A stretch of DNA of 64,000 nt from Chitinophagaceae bacterium IBVUCB2 (GCA_002127295.1 NFUV01000003.1:1-64000), one strand, 5' to 3'; shown: positions 25,598-34,143, counted from the first letter of the stretch. Program-made: numbers and translations. Notes: a model not told the origin generated them from the sequence alone.

Positions 25598-25990
25598 TTA
25601 CTGAATAACTAATTTATAATTGATAGGTGAGTTCTTTTTCAACATCGCCGATACTCCACAATATTTTTCCAAAGAAAGATCAATTGCCTTTTTTACTTTA
25701 TCCTCATTTTCAGCATCCGTCTTCATTATGTAAGTGATCAAAATCTCTTTAAAAACTTTAGGATGCTCTTCTGTTTGCTCTGCTTCTGATTCGATAGTGA
25801 ATTCAGAAAAAGTTACTTTCATTTTTGTAAGAATGTCCACCACATCTATTCCAGAGCAACCAGCAAGACCGGCTAATAATAATGCTTTGGGGCTAAAGCC
25901 ATTCTCCCTGCTTCCATCAAGCTGTATTGTGCTATGTTCATGCAGGCTTTCAAATTCATGATTCTTTTTCCAGGTTGTAATTGTTTTCAT
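25598..25990 (-). CDS. OsmC-family thiol peroxidase-like protein
   Basis: 130 residues of the OsmC/YhfA family. The two conserved cysteines are in LAGCSGIDVVD and EKYCGVSAML, as in organic hydroperoxide-reducing members, and SPKALLLAGL precedes the first. Expected to be cytoplasmic and to act on hydroperoxides or sulfur-containing substrates. It lies between a CDF transporter (1 bp) and the Rrf2 gene (14 bp), so the three are likely an operon. Confidence 0.88.
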   Translation of the reverse strand: MKTITTWKKNHEFESLHEHSTIQLDGSRENGFSPKALLLAGLAGCSGIDVVDILTKMKVTFSEFTIESEAEQTEEHPKVFKEILITYIMKTDAENEDKVKKAIDLSLEKYCGVSAMLKKNSPINYKLVIQ

Positions 25991-25991
25991 A

Positions 25992-26978
25992 CTATACTAG
26001 TTCATGTTTTTTATTCTGTGATATATTTTCTAAGGTCCAGATGATCCGATGCTCAAAATTATTCTTTCTCTCGCTACAATTGCTTTTATTACAAATCCGG
26101 CAAGAAAAAGGTAAACAACCATCGGAATGAACGAACAATTCAAGGGATTCTCCAAACTCTTTCCGTATCAATGCCGCTAACGCATCTACTTCCCTGTGCC
26201 CTTCATGAATATTAAGATACCAGGGCACTGTCAGGTGACAATCCACATGCAACACATTTCCATATTTAATAACCCGTAGATTATGCAAATCAACCCAATT
26301 CTCACTTCTATTCGCATTCAACAGGGTTACCATTCTGGTAAGCAGTTTTGTATCTGCTTCATCCATAATTCCGGCAATGGAATGCCGTAGGATTTTATAG
26401 CCGGTGAACATAATAAAAACAGCGAACAAAATTGCTACTGTACTATCTATCCATTTGTATCCTGTAAAATAAAGCAGAATAAGACCTATTACTATTCCAA
26501 CGGTTGACCAGGTATCACTTTGTAAATGTTTGCCACTAGCCATTAATGCCAATGAATTATTTTTCTTTCCTACCCGCAGGCAAAAAAAGCCCACTATAAA
26601 ATTTACAATTGCCGTTGTACCCACCAGCCAGATACCATAATCAATTTTTTGGAGTGCTACGGGATTGATAAGATTTTGAACACCCTTGTATAAAATAATA
26701 GCACCGGCAGTTCCGATCAATGTTCCCTCTACTGCAGCAGAAAGAAATTCTGCTTTACCATGCCCATACGGATGATCCATGTCGCGGGGCTTAGCCGCAA
26801 CGAATAGACTATATAAACCAATAAATCCTGCGGCTACATTTACAATACTCTCTAATGCATCAGTAAGGATGGAAACAGAATAAGTTGAATAGTAGGCAAT
26901 AAATTTTACTACCAGCAGTAGTACAGAAACCACTGCTACCCATTTTTGAATTTGTAGATTTTGTTGTGCTGTTTTCAA
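25992..26978 (-). CDS. Cation diffusion facilitator (CDF) metal exporter with cysteine-rich tail
   Basis: 328 residues. About six membrane segments; the metal-site motif LTDALESIVN in helix 2 and HPYGHGKAEFLSAA are CDF hallmarks, followed by HLQSDTWSTVG in helix 5. The cytoplasmic carboxy-terminal domain has CHLTVPW. The tail has CLPFSCRICNKSNC (C-x4-C-x2-C-x4-C), a possible extra metal- or cluster-binding site. Substrate could be zinc, iron or manganese. The frame starts at a TTG (26978); no in-frame ATG lies upstream without a stop. Confidence 0.88.
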   Translation of the reverse strand: MKTAQQNLQIQKWVAVVSVLLLVVKFIAYYSTYSVSILTDALESIVNVAAGFIGLYSLFVAAKPRDMDHPYGHGKAEFLSAAVEGTLIGTAGAIILYKGVQNLINPVALQKIDYGIWLVGTTAIVNFIVGFFCLRVGKKNNSLALMASGKHLQSDTWSTVGIVIGLILLYFTGYKWIDSTVAILFAVFIMFTGYKILRHSIAGIMDEADTKLLTRMVTLLNANRSENWVDLHNLRVIKYGNVLHVDCHLTVPWYLNIHEGHREVDALAALIRKEFGESLELFVHSDGCLPFSCRICNKSNCSERKNNFEHRIIWTLENISQNKKHELV

Positions 26979-27009
26979 CTTAAGTGTTCTAATTCATGGA
27001 TTAGTTTTG

Positions 27010-27017
27010 CAAATTTA
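27010..27017 (-). promoter_or_regulatory. Possible -7 element of the CDF-OsmC-Rrf2 unit
   Basis: The minus strand reads TAAATTTG, fitting TAnnTTTG, 31 nt upstream of the TTG start. A TTG lies near the -33 distance. Weak evidence alone. Confidence 0.4.
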
Positions 27018-27174
27018 AAAGGTGCATTTCCCAATTCGTTTTTTACACCATTAAAAGTCACAGAAAGACTCCCAAAACGACAGGTATTAAACATCTCAAT
27101 GTAATAAAATAAAGCAATTTTAATAATGATTTGAATTTAGCTTCTGTAATTGCCTTGCTTTTATATTAAAAAAA

Positions 27175-28620
27175 TCACTTCTTTTTATTACCGCCAAAAA
27201 AATGACCTGCAGTTCTGAAAATTTTTGAATAAAACTCTTTATTAAAAAGTTGTGAGTCATGCATCGCCTTATAAATAAGAAAAAAGGCAATAGGAAGTAA
27301 GATAAAAGTTGCCAGCCACATGCCTGCAAAAGGACTCATGCTATCTTCTTTGGCAAATTTTTCGCCGGTGGTACTGGAAAAATAAAATAGCATAAAGAAA
27401 ATAATAGAGAATATTAACGGTGTTCCCAATCCGCCCTTCCTGATGATGGAACCCAATGGTGCACCAATCAAAAACAAAACAAGGCAAGCCAACGAAAGGG
27501 AAATTTTCCGGTGCCATTCAATTTGATGCTTACGCAGGTTTCTTTCTTTCTCCCACATAGTACCTGCTAATGATTCTGCGCTGATTCGTAAAGAGGCAGC
27601 AATATTTTGTACAGATTGATTTATCTGGACTATTGCCGAGTCAGGCAGCAGCTCCTCAAAGTTTTTTACTTTCCTGACTTTAAATGTATCCTGTATTTTC
27701 TTCTTATCCCAGATCGAATCCATTATACCTACAAACCGAAGCTGGCGGAACATATCATTCATACTCTGCTTTTCTATTCGGCTGTTATCTTTCTTTAATG
27801 AATCAATTGCTTTTTCCAACTGACGCATACTGAACATTTTTTCATTATTGCGGTTTACACTATCTGCTGTTCGATTATTAAATCCTAAGGAGCTTAAATC
27901 AAATCTCTTTTTATACTCTTTAAATCCAATGCGGATAAATTCTGAATTCCTTTCGTAGGTATTTCCTTTTTCCTCGTATCGCCACCCGTCTTTCAGGTTG
28001 AATTCCATAAAACGTTTATCCTCTGTTACCCGCATGATGCCGCTCCTGGCAATGATGAAATTGTCTTGCAATGGATTACCCTGCTCATATACAATCACAT
28101 CTCTTATCACACTATCATTTGCTTCTTTTGTACCAATCTTTATCGAGAAGCCACTTATCTTATCATAGAAAACTCCTTCCTTTAAATCAAAGGCTGGTTT
28201 TGCATACACTATATCCGCCAATAATGTTCGCTGTTTAAGGTTGGCAACAGGTATTACATAATTTGCAAAAACAAAAGCAACTCCAGAGAGGAGTAATGCA
28301 ACAAAAAAAAGTGGCCGCATAAAACGCAGCAACGAAATACCCGCTGATTTAATAGCTACTAATTCAAAAGTTTCACCCAAATTACCGAATGTCATTAAAG
28401 AAGAGAGCAGGATAGCCAACGGTAATGCCAGCGGAACTAAAGTGGCGCTGAGATACCAGATAAATTCAAGAATCAATCCTGTACTCAATCCCTTGCTTAC
28501 AAAATCATCAATGTATAACCAAAAAAACTGCATTATTAATACCAGCAACGTAATAAAAAACGTGGCGATAAAAGGACCAATAAAGGCCTTAACAATGAGC
28601 TTATCTAATTTTTTGAACAC
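27175..28620 (-). CDS. LptF/LptG-family lipopolysaccharide export permease
   Basis: 481 residues, longer than the proteobacterial proteins because of a large insert, as is usual in Bacteroidetes. Membrane helices lie near residues 12-35, 50-72 and 98-120 and three more in the carboxy-terminal third (SLSLACLVLFLIGAPLGSIIRKGG). The central region is a beta-jellyroll periplasmic domain with a helical insertion (FSMRQLEKAIDSLKKDN). It would work with LptB to move LPS to the Lpt bridge. The start codon is GTG with AAAGG 4 nt upstream; the divergent neighbour starts 13 bp away. Confidence 0.9.
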   Translation of the reverse strand: MFKKLDKLIVKAFIGPFIATFFITLLVLIMQFFWLYIDDFVSKGLSTGLILEFIWYLSATLVPLALPLAILLSSLMTFGNLGETFELVAIKSAGISLLRFMRPLFFVALLLSGVAFVFANYVIPVANLKQRTLLADIVYAKPAFDLKEGVFYDKISGFSIKIGTKEANDSVIRDVIVYEQGNPLQDNFIIARSGIMRVTEDKRFMEFNLKDGWRYEEKGNTYERNSEFIRIGFKEYKKRFDLSSLGFNNRTADSVNRNNEKMFSMRQLEKAIDSLKKDNSRIEKQSMNDMFRQLRFVGIMDSIWDKKKIQDTFKVRKVKNFEELLPDSAIVQINQSVQNIAASLRISAESLAGTMWEKERNLRKHQIEWHRKISLSLACLVLFLIGAPLGSIIRKGGLGTPLIFSIIFFMLFYFSSTTGEKFAKEDSMSPFAGMWLATFILLPIAFFLIYKAMHDSQLFNKEFYSKIFRTAGHFFGGNKKK

Positions 28621-28633
28621 TTACCTTTAATAT

Positions 28634-29245
28634 ATGAGTGGCGCAAAAATAAGGCTTTCAGAAAAGGAGATGGAATTGGTTACCAATGCGGAGGTTATTT
28701 TAACAAAGAATGCCATAATTGAGAAAGTAAAAACATTAATGGCAGAGTTACAATCCTCAACCGAAGAAATAATCAATCAGCATTCATATTTATTTGCCCC
28801 CGAAGCTATTTTATCCCGTCCAAAAATTTCAAGAGGCGAAAACTACAAAGGGCTCCCCTATCTCATACTGGATTATCCCCGTTGTTTTGAGAAAAAAAAT
28901 ATCCTGGCTATTCGCACTATGTTCTGGTGGGGAAATTTTTTCAGCATCACACTTCATCTTTCTGGTAAATACAAAGAATTATATCAACAAAAAATAATAG
29001 CCGCATTTGATATGATTATTGCCCATGAATTATTTATAGGCATCCACGAAGATCAATGGGAGCATCACTTTGAGAAAGATAATTATACTGCAGTCAACGA
29101 TTTTTCAGCAATAGAATTTAGCCAGATAATCCGGGAACAGGGATTTTTGAAACTGGCAAAAAAAATCCCACTTACACAGTGGGATGATGCTAAAAATATA
29201 CTTCTCGAAGCGTATAGTGATCTACTTAAATTATTAAAAGATTAG
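28634..29245 (+). CDS. Conserved protein of unknown function
   Basis: 203 residues, soluble, no signal peptide. The first 50 residues are helical; the middle has LPYLILDYPRCF and FWWGNFFSITLHLSG, and the end is helical (KNILLEAYSDLLKLL). I do not recognise the family. It is divergent from the lptF-like gene (13 bp between starts) and its 3' end overlaps by 4 bp with the convergent START-like gene. TACCTTTA just upstream of the ATG may be a -7 box. Confidence 0.7.
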   Translation: MSGAKIRLSEKEMELVTNAEVILTKNAIIEKVKTLMAELQSSTEEIINQHSYLFAPEAILSRPKISRGENYKGLPYLILDYPRCFEKKNILAIRTMFWWGNFFSITLHLSGKYKELYQQKIIAAFDMIIAHELFIGIHEDQWEHHFEKDNYTAVNDFSAIEFSQIIREQGFLKLAKKIPLTQWDDAKNILLEAYSDLLKLLKD

Positions 29246-29619
29246 TTACCCAGCCTATGAAAAAGTTCTTTTACCTGGTAATCCCATAATCTGCTCTGGT
29301 CTTTAATTTCTTTTTTCTCCGCAAAATCTTTTATAATTAAAATAGTCTGATTAGTGATTTCTGACTTATCGATCCTAAACTCAAAGTACTCCTCTTTGGG
29401 AGCAGTTTGCCAGTGAAAACGGATAAATTTATCCTGTTCGCTTTCCAGCTTATCGGCCTTTTCAAAAGCGCCGTTCCAGCCGAAATAAAAGACGTCGTCT
29501 CTTTCATCTACTTTATCTGCAAACCATTCTCCTAATCCGGCAGGAGTGGAAAGAAATTCATATAATATTGAGGGAGAGCAGCGAACCGGGAACTCCAGGG
29601 TGTATAATTGTTTACTCAT
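29242..29619 (-). CDS. START-like (AHSA1/SRPBCC-type) protein
   Basis: 125 residues. EFPVRCSPSILYEFLSTPAGLGEWFADKV is the opening strand-helix of the Bet v1/AHSA1 fold, with FRFDWQT-like strands following and a closing helix WDYQVKELFHRLG. Such proteins bind small hydrophobic ligands or chaperones. Ligand unknown. Small single gene, convergent with the neighbour. Confidence 0.85.
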   Translation of the reverse strand: MSKQLYTLEFPVRCSPSILYEFLSTPAGLGEWFADKVDERDDVFYFGWNGAFEKADKLESEQDKFIRFHWQTAPKEEYFEFRIDKSEITNQTILIIKDFAEKKEIKDQSRLWDYQVKELFHRLGN

Positions 29620-29923
29620 TCTTCTTGCGCCTCAAGCTTGGCGATTGTTGCAATAATAGAGAAATAATGCTTGCCACAAAATATTTTATAGGTTATTTTT
29701 CCCCTTTTTTACCAGAACATTTCCGTTTAAAAAATAAATAGCCACTTTAAACGTTAAGGATATACCAAAATTTTATTTGGCTAATATTCTTAAATCCAAT
29801 AAATTGCCTTGACGTTCAATATGTTGAACAACCTATGACATTGTGGTGGGTATTTTTTGAGTAATAAGATTGACTATTCTTATAATTCTTGAACCCTTAA
29901 AATGCACCATTAAAAACCAACCT
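29620..29923. other. 304-bp intergenic region upstream of rpoD
   Basis: No gene is seen. It contains a perfect 6-bp-arm palindrome GTTCAA-TATG-TTGAAC (29814-29829) and downstream TATTTTTTG (29851-29859), one base longer than a standard -7 box. The rpoD promoter and a regulatory site may lie here. Confidence 0.5.
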
Positions 29924-30799
29924 ATGAGTATGAGACAACTGAAGATCTCGAAATCCATTACGAATCGAGAATCTCAAAGCCTTGAAAAGTATCTGCAAGA
30001 AATTGGCAAGGTCGAACTTATTTCCCCCGAGGAAGAAGTTAAATTAGCTACCCGTATCAAGGAGGGAGATCAACAAGCTTTGGATCGTTTAACCAAGGCG
30101 AATCTTCGTTTTGTGGTATCTGTAGCCAAGCAATATCAAAACCAGGGATTATCGTTGCCAGACCTGATTAATGAAGGTAATCTCGGGCTAATAAAAGCAG
30201 CCCAGCGCTTCGATGAAACCCGTGGCTTCAAATTTATTTCCTATGCAGTTTGGTGGATACGCCAGAGTATTTTGCAATCTTTAGCGGAGCAATCCCGTAT
30301 AGTTCGCTTACCTCTCAATAAGGTTGGACTTACCAACCGGATCCAAAAAGCTTATTCATTACTCGAACAGCAATTTGAGAGAGAGCCTTCTGCAGAAGAA
30401 TTGGCTGAAGTGCTGGAAATGGATATTGAAGAAGTAAAAGCTACGATCGGCATTAATGCCCGCCATGTAAGTATGGATAGCCCTATGTCTGAAGGCGAAG
30501 AAAATACGTTGCTGGATGTACTGGAGAACCATAATGCCGATAAAACAGATGGCGAATTAGATCATACTCAGTCATTAAAGACTGAAATTGACCGTTCACT
30601 AAAAACATTGACAGAGCGTCAAAAAGAGGTGATCTGCTTCTTCTTTGGCATCGGTGTTGACCACCCGATGAGCCTGGAAGATATTGGCGAACGTTTTAGC
30701 CTGACCAGAGAAAGAGTAAGACAGATCAAGGACAAGGCCATCACCAAATTAAAGGCGTCAAACCGGTGTAAACTTCTCAGAACCTATCTTGGAAATTGA
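29924..30799 (+). CDS. rpoD: Primary RNA polymerase sigma factor
   Basis: 291 residues from the ATG at 29924 (a second ATG, the form MRQLK, is at 29930). The short Bacteroidetes RpoD lacks the long region 1.1. Region 1.2 is [15 protein letters not shown], region 2 has [20 protein letters not shown] and [16 protein letters not shown], region 3 follows, and region 4 has [15 protein letters not shown] and [23 protein letters not shown]. It directs transcription from the TAnnTTTG promoters seen throughout this window. Confidence 0.96.
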   Translation: MSMRQLKISKSITNRESQSLEKYLQEIGKVELISPEEEVKLATRIKEGDQQALDRLTKANLRFVVSVAKQYQNQGLSLPDLINEGNLGLIKAAQRFDETRGFKFISYAVWWIRQSILQSLAEQSRIVRLPLNKVGLTNRIQKAYSLLEQQFEREPSAEELAEVLEMDIEEVKATIGINARHVSMDSPMSEGEENTLLDVLENHNADKTDGELDHTQSLKTEIDRSLKTLTERQKEVICFFFGIGVDHPMSLEDIGERFSLTRERVRQIKDKAITKLKASNRCKLLRTYLGN

Positions 30800-30842
30800 T
30801 TTAAAACTAAAAAGATTCTACTGACATAAAACTTTACATTTC

Positions 30843-30887
30843 TATCTTTGCAATTCTTTTAAAAGTGAACATTTGATGTTCACTTTT
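30843..30887 (+). promoter_or_regulatory. ffh promoter -7 box and adjacent hairpin
   Basis: TATCTTTG (30843-30850) is followed by a perfect 12-bp-arm hairpin AAAAGTGAACAT / ATGTTCACTTTT (30861-30872 with 30876-30887, 3-nt loop) and a T-rich stretch. The hairpin may end rpoD transcription, stabilise the 5' end of ffh mRNA, or attenuate it. Confidence 0.6.
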
Positions 30888-30920
30888 TCATTTACAGGAT
30901 AGTGAAAAATATTTCGAATT

Positions 30921-32246
30921 ATGTTCAACAGTTTACAGGAAAAATTAGAATCCGCTTTTAAGAACCTCAAAGGGCAGGGAAGAATTACTGAGCTAAATAT
31001 TGCTACAACCGTAAAAGAGATCCGCCGTGCATTGGTTGATGCGGATGTGAACTATAAAATTGCCAAAGAGTTTACCGATAAGGTAAAGGATAAAGCAATG
31101 GGTGAAAAGGTGATCAATGCCATTTCTCCGGGCCAGTTGATGACCAAAATTGTAAAAGATGAACTGGCAGAACTGATGGGTGGACAAGAAGCGGTTTTCA
31201 ATGCCAAAGGAAATCCTGCTATTATTTTAATCGCTGGCTTACAAGGTAGCGGTAAAACAACTTTCAGTGGTAAACTGGCGCATTTTCTAAAAACAAAAAA
31301 AGGCCTCTCTCCTATGTTGGTGGCAGCAGACATTTATCGTCCCGCTGCCATGGAGCAATTAAGAGTGTTGGGTGAGCAGATCGGTGTGGATGTACACATT
31401 GAACTGGAAAATAAAAACGCTGTTTCTATTGCACAGAACGCAGTAAAAGAAGCAAGAAGTAAAAACAAGAATGTACTGATCATAGATACAGCTGGTCGTT
31501 TGGCGGTAGATGAAGTAATGATGAAGGAAGTAGCTGATGTGAAGGCTGCAGTTAATCCGCAAGAGATCTTATTTGTGGTGGATAGTATGACGGGACAGGA
31601 CGCTGTAAACACTGCCAAAGCCTTTAATGACCGTCTTGATTTTACCGGTGTTGTACTTACCAAATTAGATGGTGATACCAGGGGTGGTGCCGCTATCTCC
31701 ATCAAATACACGGTTGATAAGCCTATCAAGTTTACCAGTGCTGGCGAAAAGATGGATACATTGGATGTGTTTTATCCAGACCGGATGGCACAGCGTATCC
31801 TCGGTATGGGTGATATCACTTCGCTGGTTGAAAAAGCACAGGAGCAATTTGATGAAGAAGCTACCAAAAAGCTGGAAGCAAAGATCCGCAAGAATAAATT
31901 TGACTTTGCCGATTTCAAAACCCAGTTAGAAGCCATCAAAAAGATGGGTAATATGAAAGATATGCTGGGAATGATACCTGGTGTTGGGAGTAAAATAAAG
32001 GATGTTGAAATCAATGATGATTCCTTCAAAGGAATTGAAGCTATGATAAACTCCATGACCCCTGCAGAAAGAGCCGACCCGGATCTAATTGACGGCAACC
32101 GCAAAAAACGCATCGCCAAAGGCAGTGGCAAAGACATACAGGAAGTAAACAACTTTATGAAGCAGTTTGAGCAAATGCGGGGAATGATGAAAAATATGAA
32201 CAAAATGGGGGCTTTGGGAAGGATGATGCCGGGAATGAAAAGATAA
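30921..32246 (+). CDS. ffh: Signal recognition particle protein Ffh (SRP54)
   Basis: 441 residues. Helical N domain, then a G domain with GLQGSGKTTFSGKLA (P-loop), DTAGRLAVDE, and TKLDGDTRGGAA, then a Met-rich M domain ending GALGRMMPGMKR that binds 4.5S RNA and signal peptides. Targets nascent membrane and secreted proteins to FtsY and the translocon. Confidence 0.97.
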   Translation: MFNSLQEKLESAFKNLKGQGRITELNIATTVKEIRRALVDADVNYKIAKEFTDKVKDKAMGEKVINAISPGQLMTKIVKDELAELMGGQEAVFNAKGNPAIILIAGLQGSGKTTFSGKLAHFLKTKKGLSPMLVAADIYRPAAMEQLRVLGEQIGVDVHIELENKNAVSIAQNAVKEARSKNKNVLIIDTAGRLAVDEVMMKEVADVKAAVNPQEILFVVDSMTGQDAVNTAKAFNDRLDFTGVVLTKLDGDTRGGAAISIKYTVDKPIKFTSAGEKMDTLDVFYPDRMAQRILGMGDITSLVEKAQEQFDEEATKKLEAKIRKNKFDFADFKTQLEAIKKMGNMKDMLGMIPGVGSKIKDVEINDDSFKGIEAMINSMTPAERADPDLIDGNRKKRIAKGSGKDIQEVNNFMKQFEQMRGMMKNMNKMGALGRMMPGMKR

Positions 32247-32399
32247 AAGACCGAAAGACGGGAGTCGGCAAGTCCGAAAGACAGCTTACTATCTTTATAA
32301 ACCTTTTTAGGATTTCTAAATTCCTGAAGAAAATTAAGAATTTAAAACCTTTTTCTTCAGACTTTCCGTCTTCCGGACTTGCAGACTTATAGACTTTCG
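32247..32399. repeat. Inverted repeat with arms of 8-bp GWCTTNNN units, copy 1
   Basis: The right arm (32360-32399) reads GACTTTCC GTCTTCCG GACTTGCA GACTTATA GACTTTCG, five octamers in register. The left arm (32247-32284) is, on the minus strand, GTCTTTCG GACTTGCC GACTCCC GTCTTTCG. About 75 nt separate the arms. It fills the ffh-rpsP gap. A second member is at 34030. Confidence 0.75.
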
Positions 32400-32423
32400 C
32401 TTTTTATTTCACCATTTCAGTAC

Positions 32424-32466
32424 TATATTTGCCGTCCGGTTTTTACCGGAACTAACAATTATTGTT
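32424..32466 (+). promoter_or_regulatory. rpsP promoter -7 box and structured leader
   Basis: TATATTTG (32424-32431) followed by TCCGGT-TTTT-ACCGGA (32435-32450), AACAAT-T-ATTGTT (32453-32465) and TTAAC-GCT-GTTAA just after. The small stem-loops crowd the 57 nt before the ATG at 32489 and may be a ribosomal-protein leader. Confidence 0.5.
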
Positions 32467-32488
32467 TAACGCTGTTAAATTTCTATTT

Positions 32489-32932
32489 ATGTCAGCAAAA
32501 ATCCGTCTTCAGAGACACGGGTCAAAAAAGAGACCCTTTTACTTCATCGTTATTGCCGATTCACGGGCACCCCGTGATGGTAAATTCATCCAAAAATTAG
32601 GTACTTACAATCCATTGACTGTTCCTGCTACTATTCAGCTGGATCGTCAAAAAGCATTGGAGTGGTTGAACAAAGGTGCTACACCAACTGATACTGTTCG
32701 CAGAATCCTCAGTTTTAAAGGTGTATTATACCTGAAACATCTCCTTCGTGGTGTAGGTCTTGGTTTATTTGATGATGCTACTGCAATGGAGAAATTCACT
32801 GCGTGGAGTGCAGAACATGAAGCACAAATTAAAAAACGCCAGGATGACGCTTACCGCAACAAAAGAGCAAGACGTCCGATGCCAGGTCGCAGACCTGAAA
32901 GGACAGAAGGCAACGGCGGTGGCGAAGGATAA
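32489..32932 (+). CDS. rpsP: Small ribosomal subunit protein bS16, with carboxy-terminal extension
   Basis: 147 residues from the ATG at 32489, whose [25 protein letters not shown] opening (seen within the first 25 residues) is typical of S16. The usual domain is about 80-90 residues; the rest is a helical, basic tail ending in Arg/Gly-rich [13 protein letters not shown], a common Bacteroidetes extension. Structural 30S protein. A terminator follows, and rimM starts about 40 bp further on with its own promoter. Confidence 0.95.
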   Translation: MSAKIRLQRHGSKKRPFYFIVIADSRAPRDGKFIQKLGTYNPLTVPATIQLDRQKALEWLNKGATPTDTVRRILSFKGVLYLKHLLRGVGLGLFDDATAMEKFTAWSAEHEAQIKKRQDDAYRNKRARRPMPGRRPERTEGNGGGEG

Positions 32933-32958
32933 ATAAATATCCACCCTGAAAGTTCATG

Positions 32959-32988
32959 AATCCCGGTTTTATAGCCGGGATTTTTTTT
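32959..32988 (+). terminator. Rho-independent terminator after rpsP
   Basis: AATCCCGG / CCGGGATT stem (32959-32966 with 32975-32982), 8-nt loop, run of eight to ten T. Confidence 0.9.
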
Positions 32989-33016
32989 GCTACAGATTAC
33001 ACCGGTTAACACGGAT

Positions 33017-33024
33017 TATATTTG
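33017..33024 (+). promoter_or_regulatory. Bacteroidetes -7 element of rimM (TATATTTG)
   Basis: TATATTTG lies 5 nt before the ATG at 33030, so the mRNA would have almost no leader. Confidence 0.6.
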
Positions 33025-33029
33025 CACTA

Positions 33030-33548
33030 ATGACGGAATATTTTAAAATAGGAAAGCTCGTGGCTGTTCATGGTCTCAACGGTGAACTATTACTAAAACA
33101 TGAGTTAGGAAAAAAAACATCACTGAAAGGATTGCAAGCCATTTTTATTGAAGAAAAGAAAAACTCTTTTCTTCCCTGGTTCATTGAATCTACCAAAATT
33201 AAAAACGAAGAAGAGATTTATATAAAATTCGAAAGCATCAACAGCAGGGAAGCCGCTATAAAACTTACACAAAAAGAAATTTGGGTACCAGAAGTTGATT
33301 TTAAAAAATTTGCTGCTAAATCTGCCCCCGCAAGTTTATTGGGCTACACCATTATCAATAAAGATGAGCCAATCGGTGAGATTTTAGAACTGATTGAACA
33401 ACCGCATCAATTGCTTTGCCGATTAGACATTAAAGGAAAAGAAGTATTGATACCGCTGCATGAGCAAACATTGCAAAAAATAGATCATAAGAAAAAAGAA
33501 GTATTAGTGGAATTACCGGAGGGTTTGCTGGAGATTTATCTTATTTAG
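33030..33548 (+). CDS. rimM: 16S rRNA processing protein RimM
   Basis: 172 residues. The amino-terminal RimM barrel has YFKIGKLVAVHGLNGELLLKH and the PRC-barrel-like second domain has LLGYTIINKDEPIGEILEL and KEVLIPLHEQ. Assists maturation of the 30S head near S19. In many bacteria rimM is followed by trmD; here trmD is 16 kb away. Its 3' end overlaps the convergent neighbour by 8 bp. Confidence 0.93.
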   Translation: MTEYFKIGKLVAVHGLNGELLLKHELGKKTSLKGLQAIFIEEKKNSFLPWFIESTKIKNEEEIYIKFESINSREAAIKLTQKEIWVPEVDFKKFAAKSAPASLLGYTIINKDEPIGEILELIEQPHQLLCRLDIKGKEVLIPLHEQTLQKIDHKKKEVLVELPEGLLEIYLI

Positions 33549-34014
33549 GTCCTTTTATAAAATCCACCAGTAATTTCATTCTATAATAAAGATTGCTCAG
33601 CATTAGGGATACATTGTTTTTTACTTTCTCAACACTATTACCATTCATCTTCTTAATATTCTTTAGCTCTTCGATCTTTTCATCGATTTTTTCAACCAGC
33701 TTTTCTGCAGTCCAGCCAATGTATTTTTTATTCCGGTCATCAAATACATGATAGGGTTCGATGCTGCCGGGTTTTAGTTTGTTGAATTTGAAATTGCTCT
33801 CCACTCCTTTTTTGATTGTTTCATTGCTCAGCATATCAATCATTACATCAGCAGAAACTTCGTTTAAAAATGCATTATGAAAAATATTGAGATTGTTCCT
33901 TAATTCCCGGATCACTTGCTTTTTCAACACATCATTTGTCTTACCTTCTTTATTTAAGAAAGTAAGTAAATCCTTCAGCGGTCCGATACCTGTTTTAAGC
34001 CATTCAAGATTCAT
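33541..34014 (-). CDS. Conserved helical protein of unknown function
   Basis: 157 residues, soluble, largely alpha-helical (VEKIDEKIEELKNIKKMNGN, SNLYYRMKLLVDFIKG) with a short strand region IEPYHVFDDRNKKYIGWTAEK. No signal peptide or recognisable catalytic motif. I do not recognise the family. Convergent with rimM; start 14 bp from a periodic inverted repeat. Confidence 0.65.
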   Translation of the reverse strand: MNLEWLKTGIGPLKDLLTFLNKEGKTNDVLKKQVIRELRNNLNIFHNAFLNEVSADVMIDMLSNETIKKGVESNFKFNKLKPGSIEPYHVFDDRNKKYIGWTAEKLVEKIDEKIEELKNIKKMNGNSVEKVKNNVSLMLSNLYYRMKLLVDFIKGPK

Positions 34015-34029
34015 AAATCAAATATAAGA

Positions 34030-34129
34030 TGTGAGACGGAAAGTCGGGAAGACAGGAAGTCCGAAGAAAGTGCTTGATAGAGGGAACCTTATTTCGGACT
34101 TTACAGACTTTTTGTCTTTCGGACTTAAG
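34030..34129. repeat. Inverted repeat with arms of 8-bp GWCTTNNN units, copy 2
   Basis: The left arm (34030-34071) reads, on the minus strand, GACTTCCT GTCTTCCC GACTTTCC in register. The right arm (34097-34129) reads GACTTTACA GACTTTTT GTCTTTCG GACTTAAG. It lies in the gap before dinB; the dinB -7 box starts right after the right arm. Confidence 0.75.
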
Positions 34130-34131
34130 AT

Positions 34132-34139
34132 TAACTTTG
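34132..34139 (+). promoter_or_regulatory. Bacteroidetes -7 element of dinB (TAACTTTG)
   Basis: TAACTTTG, 4 nt before the ATG at 34144; leaderless arrangement. Confidence 0.6.
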
Positions 34140-34143
34140 AAAA

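Noticed and set aside
31334-32203. Two long minus-strand open frames inside ffh
   Set aside because: Low-complexity antisense of a conserved gene; no codon or motif support.
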